DNA of 64,000 bases, from positions 434,001 through 498,000 of the forward strand of contig NZ_CP013233.1 in the NCBI RefSeq assembly GCF_001584165.1, in the 5' to 3' direction. The translations under genes and the position numbers were made by a program. Position 1 is the first letter of the stretch. Each line of letters starts with the position of its first letter. The notes beneath the pieces were generated by a model. It was given only the letters and a program-made list of their open reading frames with translations. It was not told the DNA's origin and made no database searches. The stretch is from Collimonas arenae. GTDB taxonomy: Bacteria > Pseudomonadota > Gammaproteobacteria > Burkholderiales > Burkholderiaceae_D. Shown in pieces: positions 9,801 through 17,930 of the stretch.

Positions 9801-12206
9801 CTGGATACGAATAATAAAGTCACGCAAACCGATGTCACAGACGAGCGGAACATCGTTGCACGTACCGTGTTCAATGCTAATGGCTACCCGATTTCCTTCA
9901 CCAGAGCACTGGGTTTGCCGGAACAACAGACTGTCACTGTCGCGCGTGATCCAGTTACGAATCTTGTGCAATCCAACATTGATGCGCTTGGTCGAAAAAG
10001 TACATATACCTACGACAGCAATGGCAATCGATTAACAACAACGTTATTGGCTGGTACTGCCAATGCGGTTACTTCATCATTGGCTTATACCCCCGACTTT
10101 AATCGAGTCGCGACTGTTACGGATTTCCTCCAGCATACAACCGTGCTCAACTACGATACGCAAGGTAATCTCAGCCAGATCAAGGACCCGAATAACAACA
10201 GCGTCAAATATAGCTACAACGGTGTGGGGCAAATTACGCAGATCACGAATCCCCTCGGCAAAAATACCACTCTTGGCTATGACGGCTATGATCTTGCGCA
10301 AGTTACAGACCCGTTGGCGCGCACCTCCAGTGTGTTGACCGATGGTTTGGGGCGCCCTCAGAGCAGTACCGACCCGTTGGGAAACCGGACCCGGTATGAC
10401 ATTAATGCGCTTGATCAGACTACGGCGATTACTGATCCTCTGAATCGTGCAACAGGCATGTTGTACGATGAGAACGGCAATGGCACACAAGTTACCGACG
10501 CTAAAGGTAATCAGCATCAGTTTAATTTTGATAAACGCAATGCGATTTTCAGCGTTATCAATCCCTTGAACAAGGCTGAATCCTATGTGTACGACAACAA
10601 GCACAATCTGATTCAAAAGACCGACCGCAATAATCAAGTCACGCAATATGGCTACGACGGCCTGGATCGCCTTCATAAGATTACCTATGCGGATAACAGC
10701 ACTGTCGTCATCAATTATGATCAAGGGAATCGCGTAATCCAGCTGGTAGATTCGCTCAATGGAACCATTAGTCGGACCTACGATGATTTGGATAGGATGA
10801 CAAGCATCACTACGGCCAAGGGTACGGTGTCGTATACGTACTATGCCAATGGATTGCGTAAAACGATGGCGGTTGGTGGACAGCCGATATTGAGCTATAC
10901 CTATGACAATGGCGATCGCCTAATTAGGATTGATCAGGCGGCAGGTCCAGCCAACAATAACGTAGCTCAAAGCATTCGCTTTAACTATGACGCTGCAAAT
11001 CGCAGGACGCAAACGGTGTTGGCGAACGGTATTACGGTCAACTACAGCTACGATGACGCCAGCCAACTAATCGCGATCACCTATCAGAAGCCGGATAACT
11101 CTGTGATCGGTGACCTTAGCTATAGTTACGATGCGGCTGGCCGACGTATTGCGACAGGAGGTAGTTTTGCAAGAACAACGCTGCCGGATGACATGCCAGG
11201 TGCCAGTTTTGATGCGACGAATCGTTTAACTGCATTAGGTCCACAAAGCCTCAGTTACGACGCCAACGGCAATCTCATTAGCGACGGTAACCAAAGCTAC
11301 ATTTGGAACGCCAGAAATCAATTGGTGCAAATTAAAAGCAATGCGGGAACTGTCATCGCCAATTTTAGTTACGACGCATTAGGACGGCGCCAAACGAAGA
11401 GCATCGGTGGTATCGACACAGGGTATGTCTACGACGGTATCAACGTGGTACAGGAGCTCAATGCTACGAATGTAGATAACAGCCTTCCGGTCAACGTCAG
11501 GGCCAGTTACATCAGCGGCGGTGTTGACGAAGTTTTTGCGCAATTGATGGGTAGCGGCGCTAGTGCCAGCATCAACAGCTACCTGAGCGATGTGCAGGGT
11601 TCGACGCTACGGCTCGCAGATGCTACGGGCAACAAGGTGGTTGATTATACGTATGACCCGTATGGCAATACCACGGCTGACGCCATCGTAAATAATCCGT
11701 TCCAGTACACGGGGCGGGAGAATGACAATAATGGACTTTACTATTACCGGGCAAGATACTATTCACCAGCGGTTGGACGCTTTATTTCTAGCGATCCGAT
11801 TGGGCTTGCTGGAGGCATTAATACTTACACCTATGTCGGTGGAAATCCGGTTGATTTCAGTGATCCGCTTGGATTGGCGCGGGAAACGATTTGCAATGGA
11901 ACTGACTGTTACCATTCACCCTATGAGCCGTCGCCAAATGGTCCAACGCCAGGTCCCAACAAACTACCAAAGGCATCAGAAGGCGGCCCATCATTGTTGG
12001 ATCGAATTTTAGGGCGAGATAAAAAACCTAGGCAATATAGCTGCTCAGATGTAACGGGAAGCTTGGGCGCATGTTATTCCTGCTGTGCTTCGCGCAGTCC
12101 AGGACAGTATTTGCAGGAACAGGGGACTTTGTGCCAGCAGCACTGCAACGAAGCTGCTGGAATATCTCAGAATGAATCAAATCCGAATAGTTGTTCTACA
12201 CAATAA
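6829..12206 (+). pseudogene. Giant kelch-Rhs polymorphic toxin-type protein, split by a one-base frameshift
   Basis: As given, two overlapping frames (6829-8268 and 8145-12206) encode one protein. Adding one G to the run at 8171-8175 joins QHFRG to DWRAKRG and restores about 1,792 aa. N-terminal part: signal peptide (ISILLATLMFSSATFA), four kelch-like repeats (for example ARSGQSATLLPDGSVLILGG), and an Ig-like segment (VVRFNQRM). Second part: a carboxypeptidase-regulatory-like fold (LAGQVLTLNGRAL), a DUF6531-type Rhs entry (GDPVDCFTGLFQHEVTD), many YD repeats and the Rhs core (YYYRARYYSPAVGRFIS). PVDFSDPLGL fits the P-x4-D-P-x-G-L motif that precedes variable tips. The tip is about 108 residues with many cysteines. 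Rhs tips are usually toxins. The Sec signal argues for export to periplasm or surface. The frame break may be sequence error. Confidence 0.85.
10996..11824 (+). repeat. Rhs core direct repeat, copy 1 (in the main gene)
   Basis: 829 bases encoding the last YD repeats and Rhs core recur at 13707-14535 with about seven substitutions and no indels. Identity starts abruptly at CAAATCGCAGG and ends just before the Tyr-x-Tyr codons that lead into the variable tip. This is the expected substrate for recombination that swaps tips. Confidence 0.9.
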
Positions 12207-12227
12207 AGATATGACCATGAAAAATTG

Positions 12228-12674
12228 ATGCTCGTTAGTTTGTTAGGCGTATTTCTCGTCTTCGCATGTGGCCTGTCTTTCTGGTTTGGAAAAAATATGG
12301 CGGAAAGAGAAAAAAATATCCTCGTTGAAGGTTTGTCATTGAATGAGCTTGGAAATACATTGTTGGTACTTCGCTATTTTGATAAAAATCAACCGAGCGA
12401 AGCGCAGCATCTTCTGCAAGCAGAGACTAATGGTCAACTGAATTGGTTGATAGCCCTTGAACAGGCTAATAGCGATCCAGAGTTTCATAAACAACGCTGC
12501 AAAGTATTAAATACGCTTAAACAGTACCGTGAAAAGCATCAGCTATTCAAAACAAATGATTGGAAGGATTTGCTGAGCCTACCGGAAGCAAAAGAGGACG
12601 AAGAAAAAAGGATCCAGTATTTAGCCGGCCTCGCATGCGGGAGCGATGTCTTCTTCAAAATTCAATCGGAATAG
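12228..12674 (+). CDS. Small membrane-anchored protein, candidate immunity to the Cys-rich Rhs tip
   Basis: 148-residue protein of no recognised family. The ATG at 12228 is used; a TTG lies one codon upstream and no strong ribosome site is seen. An N-terminal hydrophobic helix (LVSLLGVFLVFACGLSFWFG) would anchor it in the inner membrane. The rest is charged and helix-rich, with cysteines in KQRCKVL and GLACGSD. It begins 22 bp after the main Rhs gene stop, the usual place for the cognate immunity gene. That position is the only evidence for the role. Its stop abuts an orphan Rhs tip within 3 bp. Confidence 0.6.
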   Translation: MLVSLLGVFLVFACGLSFWFGKNMAEREKNILVEGLSLNELGNTLLVLRYFDKNQPSEAQHLLQAETNGQLNWLIALEQANSDPEFHKQRCKVLNTLKQYREKHQLFKTNDWKDLLSLPEAKEDEEKRIQYLAGLACGSDVFFKIQSE

Positions 12675-12676
12675 CC

Positions 12677-13204
12677 AGCATATACAGCTACGCCAATGGA
12701 AATCCAGTTGGCTACCGCGATCCGAGTGGATTAGATGCGGCTGGTGCAGCGATTGGCGCTGGTATTGGTGGCTATGTCGGTGGATGGGCCGGAGGGGCAG
12801 TGGGCGGCGCCATAGGAGCGGCAGGTGGGACGTTTATAGCCCCTGGAGTTGAAACCGTTGGAGGCGGAAGTGTTGGTGCCACGGCTGGCTACGGAGTCGG
12901 TGCGGGTATTGGTGCAGTAATAGGAGGCTTTGTAGGCGATTATGTCGGTAGCTGGATAACGGAGCAAGTAAAAACCCCCAATACCGGCGAACCTGATTCT
13001 TGGCATACCAACCCCGGGAGTGGGCAGGAGCGTAAATACGGTCCGAATGGAGAGCGTCAGTATGATCTTGATTGGGACCATGACCATGGCATAGGCTCAC
13101 CGCACGGACATAATTGGGGGAGCGACGGAAAGAGAGAGGATAATGGGGTGCCGGTGTCTGCTTGGCCTCAGGGCAGAAAACCTAAAAAAGATGCTTGCCC
13201 ATAA
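12677..13204 (+). pseudogene. Orphan Rhs C-terminal tip with His-rich toxin-like domain
   Basis: Starting 3 bases after the preceding stop, the frame enters Rhs sequence with no start codon of its own: SIYSYANGNPVGYRDPSGLD, containing the P-x4-D-P-x-G-L pre-tip motif. A glycine-zipper stretch (residues AAGAAIGAGIGGYVGG onward) follows, then a C-terminal domain with DLDWDHDHGIGSPHGHNW. His/Asp-rich motifs of this kind occur at the ends of many polymorphic toxins; I cannot assign the family or activity with certainty. The open frame extends back to 12560, but that part overlaps the upstream gene out of frame and is not Rhs. It is a silent cassette that would need recombination into the main gene to be expressed. 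Confidence 0.75.
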
Positions 13205-13223
13205 TTTTTAGAGAGATTTGAAT

Positions 13224-13598
13224 ATGAGCACTCAAGTTGCATTGGTGTTGGATGAAAAAAATAGTGAGGCTGTTAAGTCTTTGGTAAACAAGATGCCCGT
13301 TTGGATTATCAAAACAAAGGACAACGATGCGCTCACCAAAGAGTTGCGAGATGACTTTGGATTGGGGGTCTCGATTACCACCTTTCCAGCCGAAGAAAAT
13401 GAGTCAAAAACACAGGCTGCTGAACGAATCATTTACTCATTAAACGATCATCACGATGAACATGCGTGTGATGATCCTTATGACACATTGTTAGTATCTG
13501 GAATTGCTCTGCAAGACTCGAACTTAGATGCGTATAGAGATCTCGGTTTCTCCCAGTTTGAAGAAACTGACTTTGGCTTTATTGCGCGAAAGGCGTAA
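13224..13598 (+). CDS. Candidate immunity protein for the His-rich Rhs tip
   Basis: Small acidic soluble protein of 124 aa, starting at ATG 13224 behind an AGAGAG ribosome site at about 13211. It starts 19 bp after the orphan tip stop, which is the toxin-immunity arrangement. No signal peptide or membrane segment is visible, so it would act in the cytoplasm. Notable stretches are DDHHDEHACDDPYDTLLVSG and the C-terminal FEETDFGFIARK. No family recognised. A strong terminator follows at 13662, so it closes one transcription unit. Confidence 0.6.
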   Translation: MSTQVALVLDEKNSEAVKSLVNKMPVWIIKTKDNDALTKELRDDFGLGVSITTFPAEENESKTQAAERIIYSLNDHHDEHACDDPYDTLLVSGIALQDSNLDAYRDLGFSQFEETDFGFIARKA

Positions 13599-13661
13599 AA
13601 CAAGCGCAAATTTTTGTGTGAGCTGGCTTTTTGGGGACCAGTAATTTAATTCTTTAAACAG

Positions 13662-13692
13662 AAAACGCAGACCTTGAAAAGGCTGCGTTTTT
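13662..13692 (+). terminator. Rho-independent terminator after the immunity gene
   Basis: AAAACGCAG pairs perfectly with CTGCGTTTT, and an inner CCTT/AAGG helix closes the loop; the right arm runs into a T tract. It separates the first tip/immunity cassette from the second. Confidence 0.8.
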
Positions 13693-14959
13693 GTTAATTC
13701 GCCAATCAAATCGCAGGACGCAAACGGTGTTGGCGAACGGTATTACGGTCAACTACAGCTACGATGACGCCAGCCAACTAATCGCGATCACCTATCAGAA
13801 GCCGGATAACTCTGTGATCGGTGACCTTAGCTATAGTTACGATGCGGCTGGCCGACGTATTGCGACAGGAGGTAGTTTTGCAAGAACAACGCTGCCGGAT
13901 GACATGCCAGGTGCCAGTTTTGATGCGACGAATCGTTTAACTGCATTAGGTCCACAAAGCCTCAGTTACGACGCCAACGGCAATCTCATTAGCGACGGTA
14001 ACCAAAGCTACATTTGGAACGCCAGAAATCAATTGGTGCAAATTAAAAGCAATGCGGGAACTGTCATCGCCAATTTTAGTTACGACGCATTAGGACGGCG
14101 CCAAACGAAGAGCATCGGTGGTATCGACACAGGGTATGTCTACGACGGTATCAACGTGGTACAGGAACTCAATGCCGCGAATGTAGATAACAGTCTTCCG
14201 GTCAACGTCAGGGCCAGTTACATCAGTGGCGGTGTTGACGAAGTTTTTGCGCAATTGATGGGTAGCGGCGCTAGTGCCAGCATCAACAGCTACCTGAGCG
14301 ATGTGCAGGGTTCGACGCTACGGCTCGCAGATGCTACGGGCAACAAGGTGGTTGATTATACGTATGACCCGTATGGCAATACCACGGCTGACGCCATCGT
14401 AAATAATCCGTTCCAGTACACGGGGCGGGAGAATGACAATAATGGGCTTTACTATTACCGGGCAAGATACTATTCACCAGCGGTTGGGCGCTTTATTTCT
14501 AGCGATCCGATTGGGCTTGCTGGAGGCATTAATACCTACAGTTACGTTGAGGGAAATCCAGTTTCGTTTGCCGATCCATTGGGATTATGGAGATGGCCGG
14601 ACTACGTGATGGTTGGTATACCAACTGTGTTTCCCGGTGTCGGAGTATCGCTTACGGTTGATCGGTACGGAAATGTTTATCCCGGCATTGCATTTGGTGC
14701 TAGTCTGCCCGGCGTAAGTGGTCGTGCTTGGGGCGTGGGCTGGACAGGCGATTCATGTAAGCCTTCAGAGCAGAAGTTAAAAGATTTTGTCGGAGGATGG
14801 TCGGGGAATGCTGGGGTAGGTGTTGGAGTCACGTGGTCTTCACCTTCGGATCCAGGCAATGGGGCGAGTGATAGGCTTGGATACAATATTCAAACCCCAG
14901 GTGTTAGTTATGGATATAACCAAGCGTTGAGTGGAGCAAAACTCCCAATTCATTGGTGA
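13691..14959 (+). CDS. Orphan Rhs module: duplicated core plus a different tip
   Basis: Open frame of about 422 codons with no signal peptide or Rhs N-terminus. From 13707 to 14535 it is a near-identical copy of the main gene's core. It then diverges into YSYVEGNPVSFADPLGLW and a new tip of about 120 residues, with PGVGVSLTVDRYGNVYPG, a Cys-containing linker and glycine-rich strands. I recall similar PGVGVS-x-TVDRYGN tips on other Rhs proteins but know no activity for them. The nominal start is a TTG at 13691 inside the preceding terminator's T-run with no ribosome site, so it is probably silent. It is best read as a donor cassette for tip exchange with the main kelch-Rhs gene. Confidence 0.8.
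   Translation: MLIRQSNRRTQTVLANGITVNYSYDDASQLIAITYQKPDNSVIGDLSYSYDAAGRRIATGGSFARTTLPDDMPGASFDATNRLTALGPQSLSYDANGNLISDGNQSYIWNARNQLVQIKSNAGTVIANFSYDALGRRQTKSIGGIDTGYVYDGINVVQELNAANVDNSLPVNVRASYISGGVDEVFAQLMGSGASASINSYLSDVQGSTLRLADATGNKVVDYTYDPYGNTTADAIVNNPFQYTGRENDNNGLYYYRARYYSPAVGRFISSDPIGLAGGINTYSYVEGNPVSFADPLGLWRWPDYVMVGIPTVFPGVGVSLTVDRYGNVYPGIAFGASLPGVSGRAWGVGWTGDSCKPSEQKLKDFVGGWSGNAGVGVGVTWSSPSDPGNGASDRLGYNIQTPGVSYGYNQALSGAKLPIHW
13707..14535 (+). repeat. Rhs core direct repeat, copy 2 (orphan cassette)
   Basis: Second copy of the 829-base block at 10996-11824, in direct orientation and offset by 2,711 bases. Differences cluster near 14165-14230 and 14445-14490. Recombination between copies would delete the 2.7 kb between them and give the main gene the second tip. 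Confidence 0.9.
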
Positions 14960-14978
14960 TGGCAAGGGAAAGGAATAT

Positions 14979-15350
14979 ATGTTCGACGAGCTGACGGCAT
15001 TATTTAGTTTTCTCCTCATAGTGGGGTTACTCTTTGGCGGAGGTAGCTGGTTATATTCATGGATGACGGGTTGGTCTCAACTTACGAAATTGTATGCAAT
15101 GAAAGCTTCTGTGCAGATGGTAAGTGAGGGCTCTTTCAGATGGGTCGCTTGCGATTCTCGTTGGACATCTCTTAGCGTTTCTCTTGAAATATATCCTCAA
15201 GGGCTTTGGCTCAAACCTGGATTTCCGCTGAATTTTTTTATGTCAGCACTCCTGATTCCGTGGGAAAAAATAGAAGTGACTGAGGTGGGGGGGATTGAAC
15301 CAAAGAGCAATGCTCCAAATAACAGGCATTACCTGGCCAATTGTTGTTAG
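14979..15350 (+). CDS. Membrane protein, candidate immunity to the second tip; G7 tract changes its C-terminus
   Basis: 123 aa as read, from ATG 14979 with an AAGGA ribosome site about 6 bases upstream. A hydrophobic N-terminal helix (LFSFLLIVGLLFGGGSWLY) is followed by a soluble domain. It starts 19 bp after the orphan tip, as expected for its immunity gene. At 15287-15293 there are seven Gs. With six Gs the product would instead continue as LNQRAMLQITGITWPIVVRG and on to LRIAEFLDATRK, which looks more protein-like than the present ending HYLANCC. Even that restored frame runs into Rhs debris before its stop at 15517-15519, so the true 3' end may be lost. No family recognised. Confidence 0.55.
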   Translation: MFDELTALFSFLLIVGLLFGGGSWLYSWMTGWSQLTKLYAMKASVQMVSEGSFRWVACDSRWTSLSVSLEIYPQGLWLKPGFPLNFFMSALLIPWEKIEVTEVGGIEPKSNAPNNRHYLANCC

Positions 15351-15447
15351 AGGAGATGCCGGCTTGCGAATAGCCGAATTTTTAGATGCAACTCGTAAAA
15401 ACAAAAAATCTAAATCGGCTATGCAAGCACCACTATTTCATATGGTT

Positions 15448-16509
15448 CTACTGCGACCAGCGCAAAAAAGGCAAGAAGTAGTTCGATGTAGCGGCGCTAG
15501 TGCCAGCATCAACAGCTAGTGGGCGGCGCCACAGGAGCGGCAGGTGGGACGTTGATAGCCCCTGGAGTTGAAACCGTTGGAGGCGGAAGTGTTGGTGCCA
15601 CGGCTGGCTATGGAGTCGGTGTGGGTATGCGTCCTTATTGGGAGACTGCGACAAGTTTCTAGTCCGCAGACTCGGGGCTTTTTTAAATTTCGCTGTCAGG
15701 AATTCGGCGATGCGCTGCTGGGTGGCTTCGAGATAGGGAATGTTGTAATGATCGGAGCCAGGGATGGTTTCGTCCTGCGGCGTGGTCGTCAATTTGGCCA
15801 CCAGCAGGTCGGTGTGCGAGGCTGGCACCACGTCGTCGGTGGCGGCGCGAATGATGAACGCTGGCGCCGACAGCGAGGGCGCATGCTTGACTGAATCGAA
15901 GCGATGCTTGAGAACAAAGCCTGGGATTGACGGAAAACGGCGCTTGGCGAGCGCCAGCACCGAGTCGTAAGGGGTAATCAACACTACCGCTGCGACTGGC
16001 CTGCTAACTGCGATCTGTACTGCGACGCCCGAGCCAAGACTGCGACCGACCACGGCAATTTGCCCGGCAAGGATATGGCGATGCTCGGCAAACCAATCGA
16101 ACAGCATTTGTGCGTCTTCTATCATTTTCTGCTCGCCTGGCACTCCCTCCGAGTCGCCATAGCCGCGATAGTTGATGGCGAGCACCGTCATGTTGGGGAA
16201 CATGCGCCACGCATCGCGCGCGACCCACGAAACTTCCTCCGAACGGCCACCGAAATACACTACGGCTGGATGGGGACCGGGTACACGCGGCGTGAGCAAC
16301 CATCCTGAAAGCCGAGTGCCATCGATGCTGCGCAACGCGATCAGCCGGGAGCGGTGCCCGATGCTGTGCGGATGCTCGACTTCTCTGCTTCTAACCGGCT
16401 TGAAAATCAGCTTGCGCTGGCTAACCGCGACTGCGGTAGTGAAAATCAGCCACCCGAGGGCGACGATACCGCCCATGCCGGTGACTTTCTTGTATTTGAT
16501 GTATTTCAT
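15448..16509 (-). CDS. Alpha/beta hydrolase with 3' end overwritten by Rhs debris
   Basis: Serine hydrolase of the alpha/beta fold (BEM46/ABHD13-like), likely membrane-anchored by its N-terminal helix (GGIVALGWLIFTTAVAVS). The catalytic triad is visible: nucleophile Ser157 in GRSLGSG, acid Asp225 or 226 in ATDDVVP, and His254 in GSDHYNI. An oxyanion-like YFGGRSEE segment lies near 85-92. The natural domain ends about residue 276 (IAEFLTAKFKK). Codons after about 295 read antisense through the Rhs scrap at 15488-15628, giving a meaningless tail of roughly 60 residues. The original stop was probably lost when the island scrap formed. Family confident; substrate unknown. Confidence 0.8.
   Translation of the reverse strand: MKYIKYKKVTGMGGIVALGWLIFTTAVAVSQRKLIFKPVRSREVEHPHSIGHRSRLIALRSIDGTRLSGWLLTPRVPGPHPAVVYFGGRSEEVSWVARDAWRMFPNMTVLAINYRGYGDSEGVPGEQKMIEDAQMLFDWFAEHRHILAGQIAVVGRSLGSGVAVQIAVSRPVAAVVLITPYDSVLALAKRRFPSIPGFVLKHRFDSVKHAPSLSAPAFIIRAATDDVVPASHTDLLVAKLTTTPQDETIPGSDHYNIPYLEATQQRIAEFLTAKFKKAPSLRTRNLSQSPNKDAYPHRLHSQPWHQHFRLQRFQLQGLSTSHLPLLWRRPLAVDAGTSAATSNYFLPFLRWSQ
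15488..15628 (+). repeat. Chimeric Rhs scrap at the island edge
   Basis: 15488-15517 is identical to 11551-11580 of the main Rhs core (30 bases). Directly joined, 15518-15628 matches 12799-12909 of the orphan His-rich tip (111 bases, about four differences). These two sources are 1.2 kb apart, so the scrap is an illegitimate-recombination product. It marks the right boundary of the Rhs island. Confidence 0.85.
15642..15684 (+). terminator. Possible terminator at the island's right edge
   Basis: GAGACTGCG at 15642-15650 pairs with CGCAGACTC (one mismatch), and a run of six Ts starts six bases after the stem. The stem-to-T distance is longer than ideal. It would stop rightward transcription leaving the Rhs island before it meets the convergent hydrolase gene. 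Confidence 0.35.
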
Positions 16510-16705
16510 GAGCCAATGTGGCCGCGCGGGGCACGAATCGATGCGGTCCTCCCTTCCTCCATTGTAATCCTTGAAATTGTTGTCGTGGCAGTCATTTGCG
16601 ATGGCAGCACGGATGCCTGCTAAAGTAACGTTATTGCCAGGATTTTGCGGCCAATCAGGTCGCTGGCATTGCGGTTCGTATCATCAGATAAACAAGGAGA
16701 TAAGC

Positions 16706-17896
16706 ATGGCAAATACAAGAGAAGTCGTCATCGTCGGCGCTGCCCGCACGGCTATTGGAAGTTATGGCGGAGCATTGAAAGACTTTGCGCCGGGTGAACT
16801 GGGGGCGATTGCAGTCAAGGAGGCATTTGCGCGTGCTGGTGTTGATCCGCTCCAGGCCGGCCAGATCATATTCGGCAATGTCATCCACACCGAGGCGCGC
16901 GATATGTACGTATCGCGCGTAGTCGGCCTGAACGCCGGCATGGGCAAGGAATCCACCGCATTGACGCTGAACCGACTGTGCGGGTCCGGCTTGCAGGCCA
17001 TCATCACGGCGGCTAACGCAATCCAGCTGGGCGAGACTGACGTTGCGGTGGGCGGTGGCGTCGAAAGCATGAGCCGTTCGATGTATGCAACCCAGGCGGC
17101 GCGCTGGGGCGCACGCATGGGCGACATCAAGATGGTCGACATGATGGTGGGCGCCTTGTCGGATCCGTTTGGCGCTGGCCACATGGGCATCACCGCAGAA
17201 AACGTGGCGGAGAAATATGGCATCTCGCGTGAAGAGCAGGACGCATTCGCGCTGGAAAGCCAGCGGCGTGCGACTGCCGCCATTGCTGCCGGTCACTTCA
17301 AGTCGCAGATCGTGCCGGTCGAAATCAAGACGCGTAAAGGCGTTACGCTGTTCGATACGGATGAATATCCAAAGGCCGATGCCACCATGGAATCGCTGGC
17401 CAAGCTCAAGCCGGCATTCAAGAAAGAAGGCGGCACGGTCACTGCCGGCAATGCTTCAGGCATCAATGACGGTGCAGCTGCATGCGTCTTGATGGCAGCC
17501 GATGCTGCGGCTCAAGCCGGCCTGAAGCCGCTGGCGCGTGTGGTGTCCTATGGCGTGGCGGGAGTGGATCCAACGATCATGGGAACCGGCCCGATTCCGG
17601 CGGTTCAGCTGGCGTTGAAGCGCGCCGGTCTTCACCTCAGCGACATGGAGGTAATTGAATCGAACGAAGCCTTCGCTGCGCAATCATTGGGCGTGTGCAA
17701 AGGGCTGGGTCTTGATCCGGCGCTGACCAATGTCAACGGCGGCGCCATCGCGCTTGGCCATCCATTGGGCGCAAGCGGCGCCATCATCGCGGTCAAATGC
17801 CTGTATGAATTGATCCGCACCAACAAGCGCTATGGCTTGATCACGATGTGCATCGGTGGCGGTCAGGGCATTGCGCTGATTATCGAGCGCATCTGA
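16706..17896 (+). CDS. Acetyl-CoA C-acetyltransferase (thiolase)
   Basis: Condenses two acetyl-CoA to acetoacetyl-CoA, or cleaves 3-ketoacyl-CoA; a cytoplasmic thiolase of 396 aa, normal length. The ATG at 16706 has an AAGGAG ribosome site 7 bases upstream, so the longer upstream frame is discarded. Catalytic Cys92 lies in NRLCGSG, His352 in [10 protein letters not shown] and Cys382 in MCIGGGQG, all expected. It is monocistronic, followed by a convergent gene. It could serve polyhydroxybutyrate synthesis or fatty acid degradation; no neighbour settles this, so no symbol is given. Confidence 0.93.
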   Translation: MANTREVVIVGAARTAIGSYGGALKDFAPGELGAIAVKEAFARAGVDPLQAGQIIFGNVIHTEARDMYVSRVVGLNAGMGKESTALTLNRLCGSGLQAIITAANAIQLGETDVAVGGGVESMSRSMYATQAARWGARMGDIKMVDMMVGALSDPFGAGHMGITAENVAEKYGISREEQDAFALESQRRATAAIAAGHFKSQIVPVEIKTRKGVTLFDTDEYPKADATMESLAKLKPAFKKEGGTVTAGNASGINDGAAACVLMAADAAAQAGLKPLARVVSYGVAGVDPTIMGTGPIPAVQLALKRAGLHLSDMEVIESNEAFAAQSLGVCKGLGLDPALTNVNGGAIALGHPLGASGAIIAVKCLYELIRTNKRYGLITMCIGGGQGIALIIERI

Positions 17897-17930
17897 ATCG
17901 AAGTAATTGCTGTGGAACTGGAAAGGCTGA

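Noticed and set aside
9495..10724. Open frames antisense to the Rhs YD repeats
   Set aside because: The repetitive His/Arg/Ile-rich products are the reverse reading of YD repeats; not genes.
10996..15628. Insertion sequence as the cause of the Rhs duplication
   Set aside because: No transposase frame, terminal inverted repeats or target duplications are visible around the copies; homologous and illegitimate recombination suffice.
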